Shown here: one piece after another, positions 27,440 to 35,843 of the stretch | Layout of the letters: each line of letters begins with the position of its first letter | Numbering within the stretch: the stretch's first letter is position 1 | Origin: Bacillota bacterium | GTDB lineage: Bacteria; Bacillota; Sulfobacillia; Sulfobacillales; Sulfobacillaceae | NCBI GenBank assembly: GCA_021820965.1 | Contig: JAKACZ010000030.1 | Span: 1-58,007, forward strand | Direction: 5' to 3' | DNA: 58,007 nucleotides | Translations under genes and position numbers: made by a program | Notes under the pieces: generated by a model | What the model was told of the DNA's origin: nothing | The model's input: only the letters and a program-made list of their open reading frames with translations | Databases searched by the model: none

Positions 27440-27494
27440 ATCCTGTTTGTATCCTGTTTGTATCCTGTTTGTATCCCATTTGCATCCTGTTTCC
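27440..27494. repeat. Five-copy 11-bp tandem repeat before the GlcG-like gene
   Basis: Units of ATCCTGTTTGT repeat three times exactly (27440-27472), then ATCCCATTTGC and ATCCTGTTTCC. Read on the minus strand, each exact unit contains ACAAACAGGAT, an AGGA placed close to the ribosome binding site of the next gene. It lies wholly between the ggt stop and the glcG-like start. Confidence 0.9.
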
Positions 27495-27505
27495 CTGCCC
27501 TTTAG

Positions 27506-29131
27506 TCAACTGCCTAGCGCGCAACCGTCCACCCGGGGATCCGAGCCCCCCTCCAGATGGTCATTCGCCCAACGGATGACTTGGGCGCCTCCTCCCGCTC
27601 CCCAGTCATCCTGCATCGTTATGGTGTGCCCGAAGCGCGCAAGCTGCCCACGGGTATGGGCATCAAACCTTCCCTCCAGCCGAAGTTCCGGTAGCCGTCC
27701 CAACACGTCCGAATCGGTGCCTGGGAACGCCGTCCATCGCGGGGCCTCAACAGCTTCCTGGACGTTAAGCCCCCAATCCAGAAGATAGACCAAAAGCTGA
27801 AGATTCCATTGCGGCTGGCCATCTCCCCCCGGGGTTCCCCCGATCAGTCGAGGCCGGCCCTTATCCAACACCATCCAGGCCATCAACGTACTCATGCTAC
27901 GTCGGCCGGGCGCTAAAAGGTTGGGGCCGCGATCCAGTCGAAAGCCACGCCCCGCCCGATTGTTCAACACCACCCCGGTCTCTCCCGCCGTAACGCCGGC
28001 CCCAAACGACAAGCCTAGGCTATGCACCAAACACACGGCATTCGACCACTGATCGACTGCAGCTATAAATGTGGTGTCCCCAAGACCATCAAATCCCCCC
28101 GGCAGCATTCGTACCCGATCCACCCCCAACGCTGCCCTGATCTGTCGAATGTACTGATCTTTCAACAAACCCGCGACGATATCCGGGCTGACGCCGTCCT
28201 CAAGATAGTGCAGCCGATCGGAAAATCCTTGCCGAATTGCCTCAACCATCAAATGAATCGCCCGGGCATTGCCGTACGGATAGTCCCCCAGAGCAAACCC
28301 GTCGAGAATTAAGAGCGCTTCACCCAACACCATTCCTTGGGAGGGAACCGGTGAAACCGCCACCGCGGCTCCCCGATATGGGATCATCAGCGGAGCCTCC
28401 GGGCGCACTGCGAAAGATGTCCATTCCTTTCCTAGGAAGAATCCGCCCTGGGCATTTAAGGCCGACAGAATTCGCTGCCCAAGCTCTCCCCGGTAAAAAG
28501 ACTCCCCTTCCGAATCGGCAACGTCCTGGAGGCTTTGGGACAATTCCGACAACGTCTGCCGTTGCCCAGCGGTCAAGGGGTTGCCGTCCACGAGAAACCG
28601 GGCGGAGAGCCAGGCATCCTGCCGAATTTTCCCGAGTTGCTCATGCACGTGAGACGCGGTTAATTCTCCCACCGGGACCCCCTCCCGGGCATAAGCCACT
28701 GCCCGGGCCCACAGTTCCGACCAAGGACGGCTGGCCAAGAGCCGGTAAGCGGCCTGATAGCCGGCCACGGCCCCAGGGACTGCTATGGCATGGATGCCGG
28801 CCATTGGCATGCGGCGGTACCCGAGATTCCGAAGCCGTTCCGGGGTGGCCCCTAGCGGCGCCGGGCCCGCCCCGTTGATCGCCCACAATTGCCGATCGGC
28901 CGCTCGGTAGACGAGTAAAAACGCATCTCCACCGAGTCCGCACTGGTCGGGCAAGGCAACCGCGGTCATCCCGGCCATCGCCAACGCGGCGTCCACGGCG
29001 TTCCCGCCACCGTCCAGCACCCGCAATCCTTCGGCTGCCGCTAGGGGATGGGCAGCCGCCACCATATGCCGAGGCGCCATGACAATTCCCCGGTGTTGGC
29101 TTCGAGGTCGATCACTGCGCAATGCCCTCAC
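27506..29131 (-). CDS. ggt: Gamma-glutamyltransferase family (Ntn hydrolase)
   Basis: 541 residues from GTG 29131 (GGGAAG 7 bases before; a TTG two codons earlier is also open). Ntn-hydrolase precursor that cleaves itself before a Thr: GLGDTTFIAAVD, with the nucleophile at about Thr353, followed by the small subunit. The N-terminal GGGNAVDAALAMAGM and GLGGDAFLLVYRA are typical. No signal peptide is seen, so it is likely cytoplasmic; such forms often cleave gamma-glutamyl or cephalosporin-like amides. It overlaps the upstream dehydrogenase by 4 bases. Consistent with glutamate-related metabolism in the block. Confidence 0.9.
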   Translation of the reverse strand: MRALRSDRPRSQHRGIVMAPRHMVAAAHPLAAAEGLRVLDGGGNAVDAALAMAGMTAVALPDQCGLGGDAFLLVYRAADRQLWAINGAGPAPLGATPERLRNLGYRRMPMAGIHAIAVPGAVAGYQAAYRLLASRPWSELWARAVAYAREGVPVGELTASHVHEQLGKIRQDAWLSARFLVDGNPLTAGQRQTLSELSQSLQDVADSEGESFYRGELGQRILSALNAQGGFFLGKEWTSFAVRPEAPLMIPYRGAAVAVSPVPSQGMVLGEALLILDGFALGDYPYGNARAIHLMVEAIRQGFSDRLHYLEDGVSPDIVAGLLKDQYIRQIRAALGVDRVRMLPGGFDGLGDTTFIAAVDQWSNAVCLVHSLGLSFGAGVTAGETGVVLNNRAGRGFRLDRGPNLLAPGRRSMSTLMAWMVLDKGRPRLIGGTPGGDGQPQWNLQLLVYLLDWGLNVQEAVEAPRWTAFPGTDSDVLGRLPELRLEGRFDAHTRGQLARFGHTITMQDDWGAGGGAQVIRWANDHLEGGSDPRVDGCALGS

Positions 29132-30582
29132 GTCCAACTTCCCATAAAGACGGTTTTCTCTTTAGTGAAGAAGTCCAACGCTTGCAAGCCTTCTTCCCGA
29201 AAAGTGGCCGTGCTCGAGTCTTTCCACCCGCCAAAGGGGGCATTCATGGCCACGCCCGTCGTGGTGCGGTTAATCTTCACCATGCCGGTTTCGACCGTTT
29301 CGGCAAACTGTCGAGCCACGGCCAGGTCGTTCGTACAAATCGACGCCACCAAGCCATAACTGGAGTCATTGACCAAGCCCACCGCCTGCTCAAACTCCTG
29401 CACCTCGGAGATGGCCAAAACTGGGCCGAAGATCTCTTCGCGAAAGATCGTATGCGTGGGCGTGACGTCTGCAAAAATTGCCGGGGTGATGAAATAGCCA
29501 TCGCCATAGGCGCCGTCTTTGAGTGCCTGGCCCCCGTACACTAACCGGGCTCCTTCTGAAACCCCCAGGTCGACATAACGCGCTACCTGCTCGACTTGGC
29601 GATGGTTGGCCAACGGACCCATATCCACCCCGCTTTCCATTCCGTCGCCAATTCTGAGCGCGGAAACCCGGGCCAGCAAACGCTTGCCAAACTCCTCGGC
29701 GACAGTCTGATGGACGATTAGCCGGCTCGTGCCGGTACAAGCTTGCCCGGAAAGATTGTAGCCGCCTACGACCGCCAGTTTGACCGCCAAGTCGAGGTCG
29801 GCGTCCTGCCAAACCACCAGGGCATTTTTTCCGCCCAGTTCGAGCTGCGTTCGGCAGGTCGGCGCCACTGACCGCTGAATGTGAAAGCCAACCTCGGTTG
29901 ACCCCGTAAATGTTACCCCGGCAAGCGCTCGGCTTGCAATTAAGGGCTCACCCACGGCACCGGCGGGACCCGTAACCAGGTTAATCACCCCGGCCGGAGC
30001 CCCGCCGGCCTCCAAGGCCTCGACCAAACGCACCCCCATCAAGGGCGTTTCTGACGCCGGTTTGAAAACCACCGTATTCCCCGCCGCCAATGCGGGCGCA
30101 ATTTTTCTCCCGGGAATGGAAAAGGGGAAATTCCAGGGTGTAATGACCGCGACTGTGCCCAAAGGATAGCGCTTGGAATAGAGGAGCACGCCCGCATCGT
30201 CGGACGGATAGGTCTCTCCCCGGCTCAGATAAGATAGGGCCGCATAAAAGCGAAAATGTTCCGCCGTTCGCCGAACCTCATTCCTGGCCTCGGCGAGGAT
30301 TTTGCCTTCCTCACGCGTCAATTCCCGGCCGATAGCCTCTTCCCGCTCAAAAAGCCAATCGGCGGCTCGGTATAAGATTCGCGCACGTTCGGATGGAGTA
30401 CTAAGGCGCCAGGCTTTGGCCGCATCAGTTGCTGCCGACAGCGCATGAGAAACGTCTTCTTTTTCCGAACGAACAAACTCTCCAACCTTATCGCTGTGCC
30501 GGCCCGGATTCACACTTAAAAACGTCTCCCCGCTGACCGCCGGGATCCACTCGCCACCGATGTAATTACCGAATACCTCCAT
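29128..30582 (-). CDS. Aldehyde dehydrogenase, 2-oxoglutarate-semialdehyde type
   Basis: 484 residues from ATG 30582; an ATG five codons earlier is itself part of the ribosome site ATGGAGGAATCC, so the later one is preferred. ALDH motifs are ITPWNFPFSIPGRKIAPAL, FTGSTEVGFHI, catalytic Glu in [11 protein letters not shown], and catalytic Cys in GQACTGTSRLIV. The ending VAMNAPFGGWKDSS and GLQALDFFTKEKTVFM resembles 2,5-dioxopentanoate (alpha-ketoglutarate semialdehyde) dehydrogenases, whose product is 2-oxoglutarate. The substrate is an inference from similarity. Confidence 0.88.
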   Translation of the reverse strand: MEVFGNYIGGEWIPAVSGETFLSVNPGRHSDKVGEFVRSEKEDVSHALSAATDAAKAWRLSTPSERARILYRAADWLFEREEAIGRELTREEGKILAEARNEVRRTAEHFRFYAALSYLSRGETYPSDDAGVLLYSKRYPLGTVAVITPWNFPFSIPGRKIAPALAAGNTVVFKPASETPLMGVRLVEALEAGGAPAGVINLVTGPAGAVGEPLIASRALAGVTFTGSTEVGFHIQRSVAPTCRTQLELGGKNALVVWQDADLDLAVKLAVVGGYNLSGQACTGTSRLIVHQTVAEEFGKRLLARVSALRIGDGMESGVDMGPLANHRQVEQVARYVDLGVSEGARLVYGGQALKDGAYGDGYFITPAIFADVTPTHTIFREEIFGPVLAISEVQEFEQAVGLVNDSSYGLVASICTNDLAVARQFAETVETGMVKINRTTTGVAMNAPFGGWKDSSTATFREEGLQALDFFTKEKTVFMGSWT

Positions 30583-30610
30583 GCTGGATTCCTCCATCGG
30601 GATTTTGCGG

Positions 30611-30660
30611 GCCGTCTCAGACGGCTAAGAACCAAGAAGGCCCGCTGAGGGACCTTCTTG
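30611..30660 (-). terminator. Two hairpins between oxidase-like gene and dehydrogenase
   Basis: GCCGTCT/AGACGGC (30611-30625) and CAAGAAGG/CCTTCTTG (30633-30660) are perfect stems. They sit in the 91-base gap after the oxidase-like gene. There is no strong T-run, so a partial terminator or RNA-processing element is more likely than complete termination. Confidence 0.4.
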
Positions 30661-30673
30661 CTGGTAGGCCAGT

Positions 30674-31378
30674 TCAAAAAGGCTGATTTAAAACGGCTTT
30701 GCGGTAAATCCCGTCCATGTAAAGCCATCGATGCTGCGCGGCCCGTTCCACCAGTTGAATCGCCCGCGCTTGGCGCTGCGGAGTGTCCGCATATCGTTCT
30801 ACAATTTGATAGCCGCGTTCTCCATGCACCACATCAGCGGCGATATGGATGTAAAAGAACTCCAAGGCATCCTCATCAAAACCGTACTTTTCCTCCATCA
30901 CCGGAACCTGATTTTGGTAGATCGCGGGGGTTTGCGATTCCAGACCCACAATGAGCGCCGCGGCAGCTTCCCAGGTCGGGTACTTGTTGGCGACCAGTCG
31001 GCACCAACTGCCAAATGCTTCTGTGCTGGGGAGAATCGTTCCCTTGTCTTCCGCATTCACCACGTCGTCAGGATCGATTCCACACGCTTCCCCAAATCTC
31101 AGCAAAAGCTCGGTATGCCGGGTCGCCGCCAATTCCTCCTCCCACATATTTTGGAGTAAAAAGTCACGGACTTCTTGATCGGTGCAGTCGCCGAACATTG
31201 TGCCCAGCCATTCGGAAAAGTGACCCACATAATGGTAATGCTGACGGACCCATTCCCGAAATTGCTCTTTCGTCAGCTTGCCCTCCATCCAAAGTTTGCT
31301 AAAAGGATGTTGCTGACTGTGGCGGCCCGCCACTGCCTGTTCCAACTGCGTCCGAAAATCATTCACCATAACTGCCAT
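30674..31378 (-). CDS. Haem-oxygenase-like di-iron oxidase (CADD/PqqC/TenA superfamily)
   Basis: 234 residues, all-helical. A full di-metal ligand set like that of Chlamydia CADD is visible: Glu81, His88, Glu147, and His178-x3-Asp182-x2-His185. This spacing is nearly the CADD numbering. CADD-type proteins are metal-dependent oxidases, and one makes p-aminobenzoate from its own tyrosine. In the N-terminal HPFSKLW, Ser stands where many relatives have Tyr, so a self-sacrificing reaction is not implied. It heads a minus-strand operon and has its own operator upstream. The function here is unknown. Confidence 0.8.
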   Translation of the reverse strand: MAVMVNDFRTQLEQAVAGRHSQQHPFSKLWMEGKLTKEQFREWVRQHYHYVGHFSEWLGTMFGDCTDQEVRDFLLQNMWEEELAATRHTELLLRFGEACGIDPDDVVNAEDKGTILPSTEAFGSWCRLVANKYPTWEAAAALIVGLESQTPAIYQNQVPVMEEKYGFDEDALEFFYIHIAADVVHGERGYQIVERYADTPQRQARAIQLVERAAQHRWLYMDGIYRKAVLNQPF

Positions 31379-31412
31379 TTTGTTCCTCCCATCTCAACGG
31401 ACCGGCCGTTAG

Positions 31413-31437
31413 TATCCCGTATTCTGTATTCATCCTA
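31413..31437 (-). promoter_or_regulatory. Operator and -10 before the oxidase-like operon
   Basis: On the minus strand a -10-like TAGGAT is followed by GAATACAGAATACGGGATAC. Compared with the plus-strand site at 20153-20174 it matches 19 of 22 bases. The -10 then GAATAC layout is the same as at 20155-20179 and 37003-37024. Confidence 0.6.
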
Positions 31438-31503
31438 AACGAGCGGAGAACCTTGCGCAAGGGTTTGCAATATTTGTCGTTTAATGTTCGCAAGGTTCAG
31501 TCA

Positions 31504-32008
31504 TTAAGCCCGCAAGAACGATGCCCCTCCGACCATCGAAGCCAAAATCACGAGCACGGGCGACAGTTTCAGGAACCGGATGGCCACCAGACCGACCATA
31601 ACAAACCCGCCGGCCATGCCCAACGCTCTTTAGGAAAAGCTCCCGGGAGTTAAATCCACCACCAAGAGTACCGGCAGCACCACGAGAATAGGCTTGACGC
31701 CACGGATCACTCCGGCAATGTAGGGATCGCGGCCAAGAGCTGATAAACCCCAGCATAAGCACCAGGGAGGGTGTCAGGATGCCCAAAAGGGCCGCTGCCG
31801 CGCCAATCCACCCGGCCACCTTCCATCCGATCGCCGCCGCCAATTTAGTGGCGATGGGCCCAGGTAGGGCCAGCATCTCGCGGAGCTGGCCGTGGTCCAT
31901 CCAATGATAGCCGTCCACGGTGACGGCCTGAATCAAGGAAATCGACCCCGGGCCGTCTGCGGATCCCAAAAGACCCACCTTGCAAATCCCCAAAACAGAT
32001 TCAACCAC
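31504..32008 (-). pseudogene. Single-domain chromate transporter (ChrA-like), decayed
   Basis: The first part reads KVGLLGSADGPGSISLIQ and MLALPGPIATKLAAAIGWKVAGWIG (the ChrA start with its PGP-x-x family signature). The frame is then lost. Another frame holds IAGVIRGVKPILVVLPVLLVVDLTPGSFS followed by a stop, here given as residues split over 31590-31690, and a third ends LKLSPVLVILASMVGGASFL. The N-terminus also seems to need a frameshift (LNLFWGFA lies in another frame). Three lesions at least. Before the ISAs1 insertion it lay about 15 bases after the ABC ATPase gene, so it was probably co-transcribed. Confidence 0.8.
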
Positions 32009-32123
32009 GTCAGCAAAGTGTTCGCGCTCCCGTCAGGGTTGCGGCATAGCTCCGCTAACCCGCATGGTTACGACAATCCTCTCAGGGCTGGACAATTTTC
32101 CTTGATCGGTGTATGGTGGACGT

Positions 32124-32870
32124 ATGGAGCTATCACCCAGTGATTGTACGCCCATTCCGCTTGCCCAGGTGACGGTACGGTTGGTGACGCGCGACGAAGT
32201 GGCGCGTTGGCAGACGCTCATGGCCTGTCATCATTATTTAGGGTTTCCCGGCTTTGTCGGGGAACGCCTGTATCAGGTGGCCGAGTGGCAGGGATGGTGG
32301 TTAGCGCTGATCGGCTGGACGGCGGCGGCCTACCGATGCCGGGCACGCGATGCTTGGATTGGCTGGACGCCCGAGCAACGGCGGCGGCGTTTGCGTTTTG
32401 TCGCCAACAATGCGCGGTTTCTGATTCTCCCCGAGGCGCATCAGCCCAACCTCGGATCGCGCGTGTTAGGGTTGGCGACGCGCCGCCTCGCCGCCGATTG
32501 GCAAGCCATCCACGGGCATCCGGTGGTGTTAGCTGAAACCTTTATTGACCCGGCCCGCTTTCGCGGGACGGTGTATCGGGCCGCGAATTGGTCCGTTGTC
32601 GGCCGGACCCTCGGATTTGGGCGTCATCAGGGCACCTACCAGTGGCATGGTCAGCCAAAATGGGTGGCGGTCCGGCCGCTGTACCGAGGGGCCCGATGTA
32701 GGTTGACCGCGGTCTGGGATGGCCCGGTCTTGGAAAAGCGAGGAGGACACACGATGGCACTCAGCACCCCGCGCTGGTCACAGCGCCCAATAGTCTCTAT
32801 CAGCGACTCGGCACGCTTCCCGATGCCCGCAAGCCGCGGGGCATACGCCATTCTTACCAAACGATTTTGA
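32124..32870 (+). pseudogene. DUF4338 (DruA-like) domain protein of the ISAs1 element
   Basis: The reading frame from ATG 32124 gives the whole DUF4338 domain: LVTRDEVARWQTLMACHHYLG, LIGWTAAAYRCRARDAWIGW, RFVANNARFLILPEAHQPNLG, VLAETFIDPARFRGTVYRAANW and GQPKWVAVRPL, each seen in order. DUF4338 is the DruA domain of Druantia defence but also travels with ISAs1 transposases. The frame runs without a stop straight into ATG 32754 of the transposase, in the same phase, so the intact ancestor may have been one fused protein. After 32771 the reading is frameshifted and meaningless. Confidence 0.75.
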
Positions 32871-33913
32871 CCCTCGCGCTGGCCGCCGTGGCGACCGGCG
32901 TGACAACTTTATTGGCCATCGGTCAATGGGCGGCCGACCTCACCCAAGAGCAACTGGCGATGGTGGGCGCGAGTCGCTTCAAGGGCCGATACGTCCCCCC
33001 GAGCGAGTCCGCCATTCGGCGGACACTCCAACGCAGTGATGCCGCGGCATTGGATGCGATCTTGGAGGAGTGGATGGCCGACTTCGGATTCGGCGATGCG
33101 GTAGCCTTTGACGGGAAAACTGTTCGCGGTTCGGGATCGGACACCCAGGGGCCTCGTCACTTGGTGGCCGCTGTTGTGCATGGGACCACACGGGTCGTGG
33201 CGCAGCAGGACGTGGCGAGCAAAACGCATGAGATTCCCGTCGCTCACGATCTCCTCGCGCCCCTCGCATTGGATGGCAAAATGGTGACAGCGGATGTATG
33301 CACACCCAAACGAAGTTGGCCGACTATCTCGTGACGGAGAAACACGCGGACTACCGCTTGGTGGCCAAAGATAATCAGCCCACCCTCGCAAACACCATTC
33401 GGGCGCTGGCGCCCGAAGATTTTTCCCCCTCCGGCGGAAACCTGGGATAAGGGCCACGGGCGCATCGAACACCGGGTCATTCGCGTGAGCACCGCCATGA
33501 ATGACGCCCTCACCTTTCCGCATGTAGGCCAAGTCTTTTGCTTAGAACGGACGGTCACGCGCGTCAAACGCCAGCGCGTCTCGCATGAGGTGGTCGTGGG
33601 GCTGACGAGTCGCGGTCCCGATCGGGCGACACCTCAGGATCTCCTCCGCTTCGTGCGCGGGCATGGGACCATTGAGAATAACGTGCACGGGGTGCGCGAT
33701 ACCGCGTGGCGGGAGGACGCTTCGAAAATTCGCACCGGCGCGGCCCCGCGTATCATGGCGAGCCTACGGAACGCCGTCTTGGGGGTGCTGGCCCTGAAGG
33801 GCCAGCGGAAACTCACCGAAAACCCTGCGCCGCATAGCAGAGAAAGCCGATCGAGCCATCGCCTTGATAATGCAAGCGCCCTAACGGCATCCGATCCAAA
33901 TGCCGCCCCATGA
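32754..33913 (+). pseudogene. ISAs1-family transposase, three frameshifts
   Basis: GCGAGGAGGACAC precedes ATG 32754 (MALSTP). A missing C in the run near 32771 shifts to NSLYQRLGTLPDARKPRGIRH, continuing through LLAIGQWAADL and VAFDGKTVRGSG (first catalytic Asp) to about 33295. There a lost base shifts to THEIP...ADAMHTQTKLADYLV and VAKDNQPTL. A third shift in the T/C run near 33425 restores KGHGRIEHRVIRV and the C-terminal HGTIENNVHGVRDTAWREDAS (DDE Glu). All core parts are recognisable, but the enzyme is dead as read. The shifts are at homopolymers, so base-calling error cannot be ruled out. Confidence 0.85.
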
Positions 33914-34088
33914 CTTGTGAAATCCGGCCATTCGTGACCGGCTAGCCGCGCTTTGCGGACAGGTCGCCGGTGTCGCGTCGGCTGCTACGCTGACCCCAGG
34001 GTCGGCGCTCCCCAGTTCGGTTCACAGGAAGGTTCTGCCAAGTGTCACAGTTGACGACAATAACTTTGCCGAGGACCTGGCGCTCCCG

Positions 34089-34907
34089 TCAATTTGCGTC
34101 TTGTCTGCGGGCCAATTCGACCTCGCTCTTTAATAGCGCCCAAATATCGGTAAAGAGTTCGGCAAAATGCGGGTTGGCCCGAATCTCGGCAATGTTTCGG
34201 GGCCGGGGCAAGTCGATGTCAAAGAGCCGCTTGACCCGACCAGGATGGGCAGTCAGCATCATAATTCGATCCCCCATCATGATCGCCTCGTCAATCGAAT
34301 GGGTGATGAAGACGACCGTCTTGCGATTGGCTTCCCACAGGTGGATCAATTCTTGTTGCATGATAATCTTGGTTTGTTCGTCGAGATTGACGAATGGCTC
34401 ATCCATCAAGAGGATTTCAGGGTCGTTGGCAAAAGCCCGAGCAATGGCCACCCGTTGCTTCATGCCCCCCGACAATTGTCCAGGATAATGATGCTCAAAC
34501 CCTTGCAGCCCCACCATTTCTATCCAATCCCGGGTGACTTGACGGCGGATTGATTTGGGCACCTTGCGCAAGCGCAAGCCATATTCCACATTTTGCTCCA
34601 CCGTCAGCCAAGGATAGGCGGATTGTTCCTGAAACACCATCGTCGAGAGCGGCCGCTGACGGTCTTGCCAAGACAGGATAACTTCTCCGTCGGTTTGTTC
34701 TTCGAGTCCGGCCAGGATTCTCAAAAGCGTCGTTTTCCCGCACCCGCTGGGACCGACAATGCAGAAGAACTCGCCTTCTTTGACATCCACGGAAATATCG
34801 GTCAAGGCCTCCGTAATCCCCTTACGGGTTTTAAAGCGCTTGGAGATATTCTTTACTTGGATGCTCACGTGACGTTTTTCCGGATTGACCAGGGATGTCG
34901 CCATCAT
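34089..34907 (-). CDS. ABC transporter ATPase, sulfonate/nitrate/taurine type
   Basis: 272 residues. Walker A GPSGCGKTTLL (about 53-63), Q-loop in MVFQEQSAYPWLTV, signature LSGGMKQRVAIARA, Walker B ILLMDEPF and the H-loop FITHS are all intact. The FQ(E/D)...LPWLTV Q-loop form is typical of SsuB/TauB/NrtD. The stop codon lies within the ISAs1 target duplication, so the protein is complete. It is the third gene of the importer operon. Confidence 0.9.
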   Translation of the reverse strand: MMATSLVNPEKRHVSIQVKNISKRFKTRKGITEALTDISVDVKEGEFFCIVGPSGCGKTTLLRILAGLEEQTDGEVILSWQDRQRPLSTMVFQEQSAYPWLTVEQNVEYGLRLRKVPKSIRRQVTRDWIEMVGLQGFEHHYPGQLSGGMKQRVAIARAFANDPEILLMDEPFVNLDEQTKIIMQQELIHLWEANRKTVVFITHSIDEAIMMGDRIMMLTAHPGRVKRLFDIDLPRPRNIAEIRANPHFAELFTDIWALLKSEVELARRQDAN

Positions 34908-34933
34908 TTCTCCCCCTCACGTTGAAGTAATCG

Positions 34934-35785
34934 TCAGACGTTGCGCCACTTGACCAGCCAGCGTTCAATTTCGTTGAGTACCACCGTGAACACGTATCCC
35001 ATCAACGACAGCAGCACGAACGCCACGTACATTTGCTTGATGTCGTAGATGTCATAAGCCCTCCAAATCAGAAACCCGACCCCGTGATTGGCGCCGTCGC
35101 TCTCTGCGGCCACAATCAACAGTACGGCCATCCCGATGGAAAGCTTTAACCCTGTAAAAATCAGAGGAAGCGCCCCCGGTATGGCCACCGTGGTAAATCG
35201 ATCCCACCAGGATGCGCCCAAATCCTTGGCCACGTCCCAGTAGATTTGGCTGATTTCCAATACGCCCGCAACCGTATTGATTAGGGTTAAGTAAATTGCG
35301 CCCGAGGCAATCACCAGAATCATCTCCAGGTTGCCGAGCCCGAAAATCAGCATAAACAGCGGCAACAGGGCTAACTTAGGGATAGGATAGGTCGCCGAAA
35401 CGACTGGGTCGAAAAAGGTGCGCACGATGGGAAAAAGCCCCATCGACAGGCCGATGATCAATCCCGGCACCACCCCGATGATAAAACCCATGAAAATACG
35501 ATAGAGGCTGGCCTTGAGATCCAGATACAAGAGGCCGCTGGTCGCCAAATTCCAAAACGACCCGATGATTTGAGTAGGAGCGGGAAAAAATTTTGAGTTG
35601 ACCATGCCTGCGAGCACGATCACTTCCCACAGGGCCAAAAGGCCGATCGGGGACCCGATTTGTAAAATCCGATCTCGAGTGGCTTTGGATAAACGGCCTT
35701 GCTTGATCCCTGTCACCGACCCCGGCGCGCGCACCACCTGATGCACGGCTGCCGGAATCGTGGAGGGCTCGAATGTTTGTGCCAT
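34934..35785 (-). CDS. ABC transporter permease, SsuC/TauC-like
   Basis: 283 residues from ATG 35785, set by CGAAGGAGGAACACA just before it. There are six membrane helices and the EAA loop DLGASWWDRFTTVAIPGALPLIFTGLK that contacts the ATPase. This is the family of aliphatic sulfonate, taurine, nitrate and pyrimidine-precursor importers. It forms one transporter with the ATPase 26 bases downstream and the binding protein 58 bases upstream. Confidence 0.9.
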   Translation of the reverse strand: MAQTFEPSTIPAAVHQVVRAPGSVTGIKQGRLSKATRDRILQIGSPIGLLALWEVIVLAGMVNSKFFPAPTQIIGSFWNLATSGLLYLDLKASLYRIFMGFIIGVVPGLIIGLSMGLFPIVRTFFDPVVSATYPIPKLALLPLFMLIFGLGNLEMILVIASGAIYLTLINTVAGVLEISQIYWDVAKDLGASWWDRFTTVAIPGALPLIFTGLKLSIGMAVLLIVAAESDGANHGVGFLIWRAYDIYDIKQMYVAFVLLSLMGYVFTVVLNEIERWLVKWRNV

Positions 35786-35843
35786 TGTGTTCCTCCTTCG
35801 AAATTCTGACCCTGTGGTACAATTTGGGACACTACCAGCGATG

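Larger units (their letters stand above)
32034..34079 (+). mobile_element. ISAs1-family insertion sequence with DUF4338 passenger
   Basis: 2046 bp. The ends are imperfect inverted repeats: left CAGGGTTGCGGCATAG, right (reversed) CAGGTCCTCGGCAAAG, 11 of 16 matching. A 10-base target duplication GCGCTCCCGT flanks it exactly (32024-32033 and 34080-34089), fitting the 8-10 bp duplications of ISAs1-type elements. It carries a DruA-like DUF4338 region followed by a transposase with three frameshifts. It inserted immediately behind the stop codon of the ABC ATPase gene. Confidence 0.85.

Noticed and set aside
32124..32870. A Druantia anti-phage defence system
   Set aside because: Only the DruA-like DUF4338 domain is present, followed by an ISAs1 transposase inside exact IS ends. 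DruB-E or the large DruE helicase are absent.
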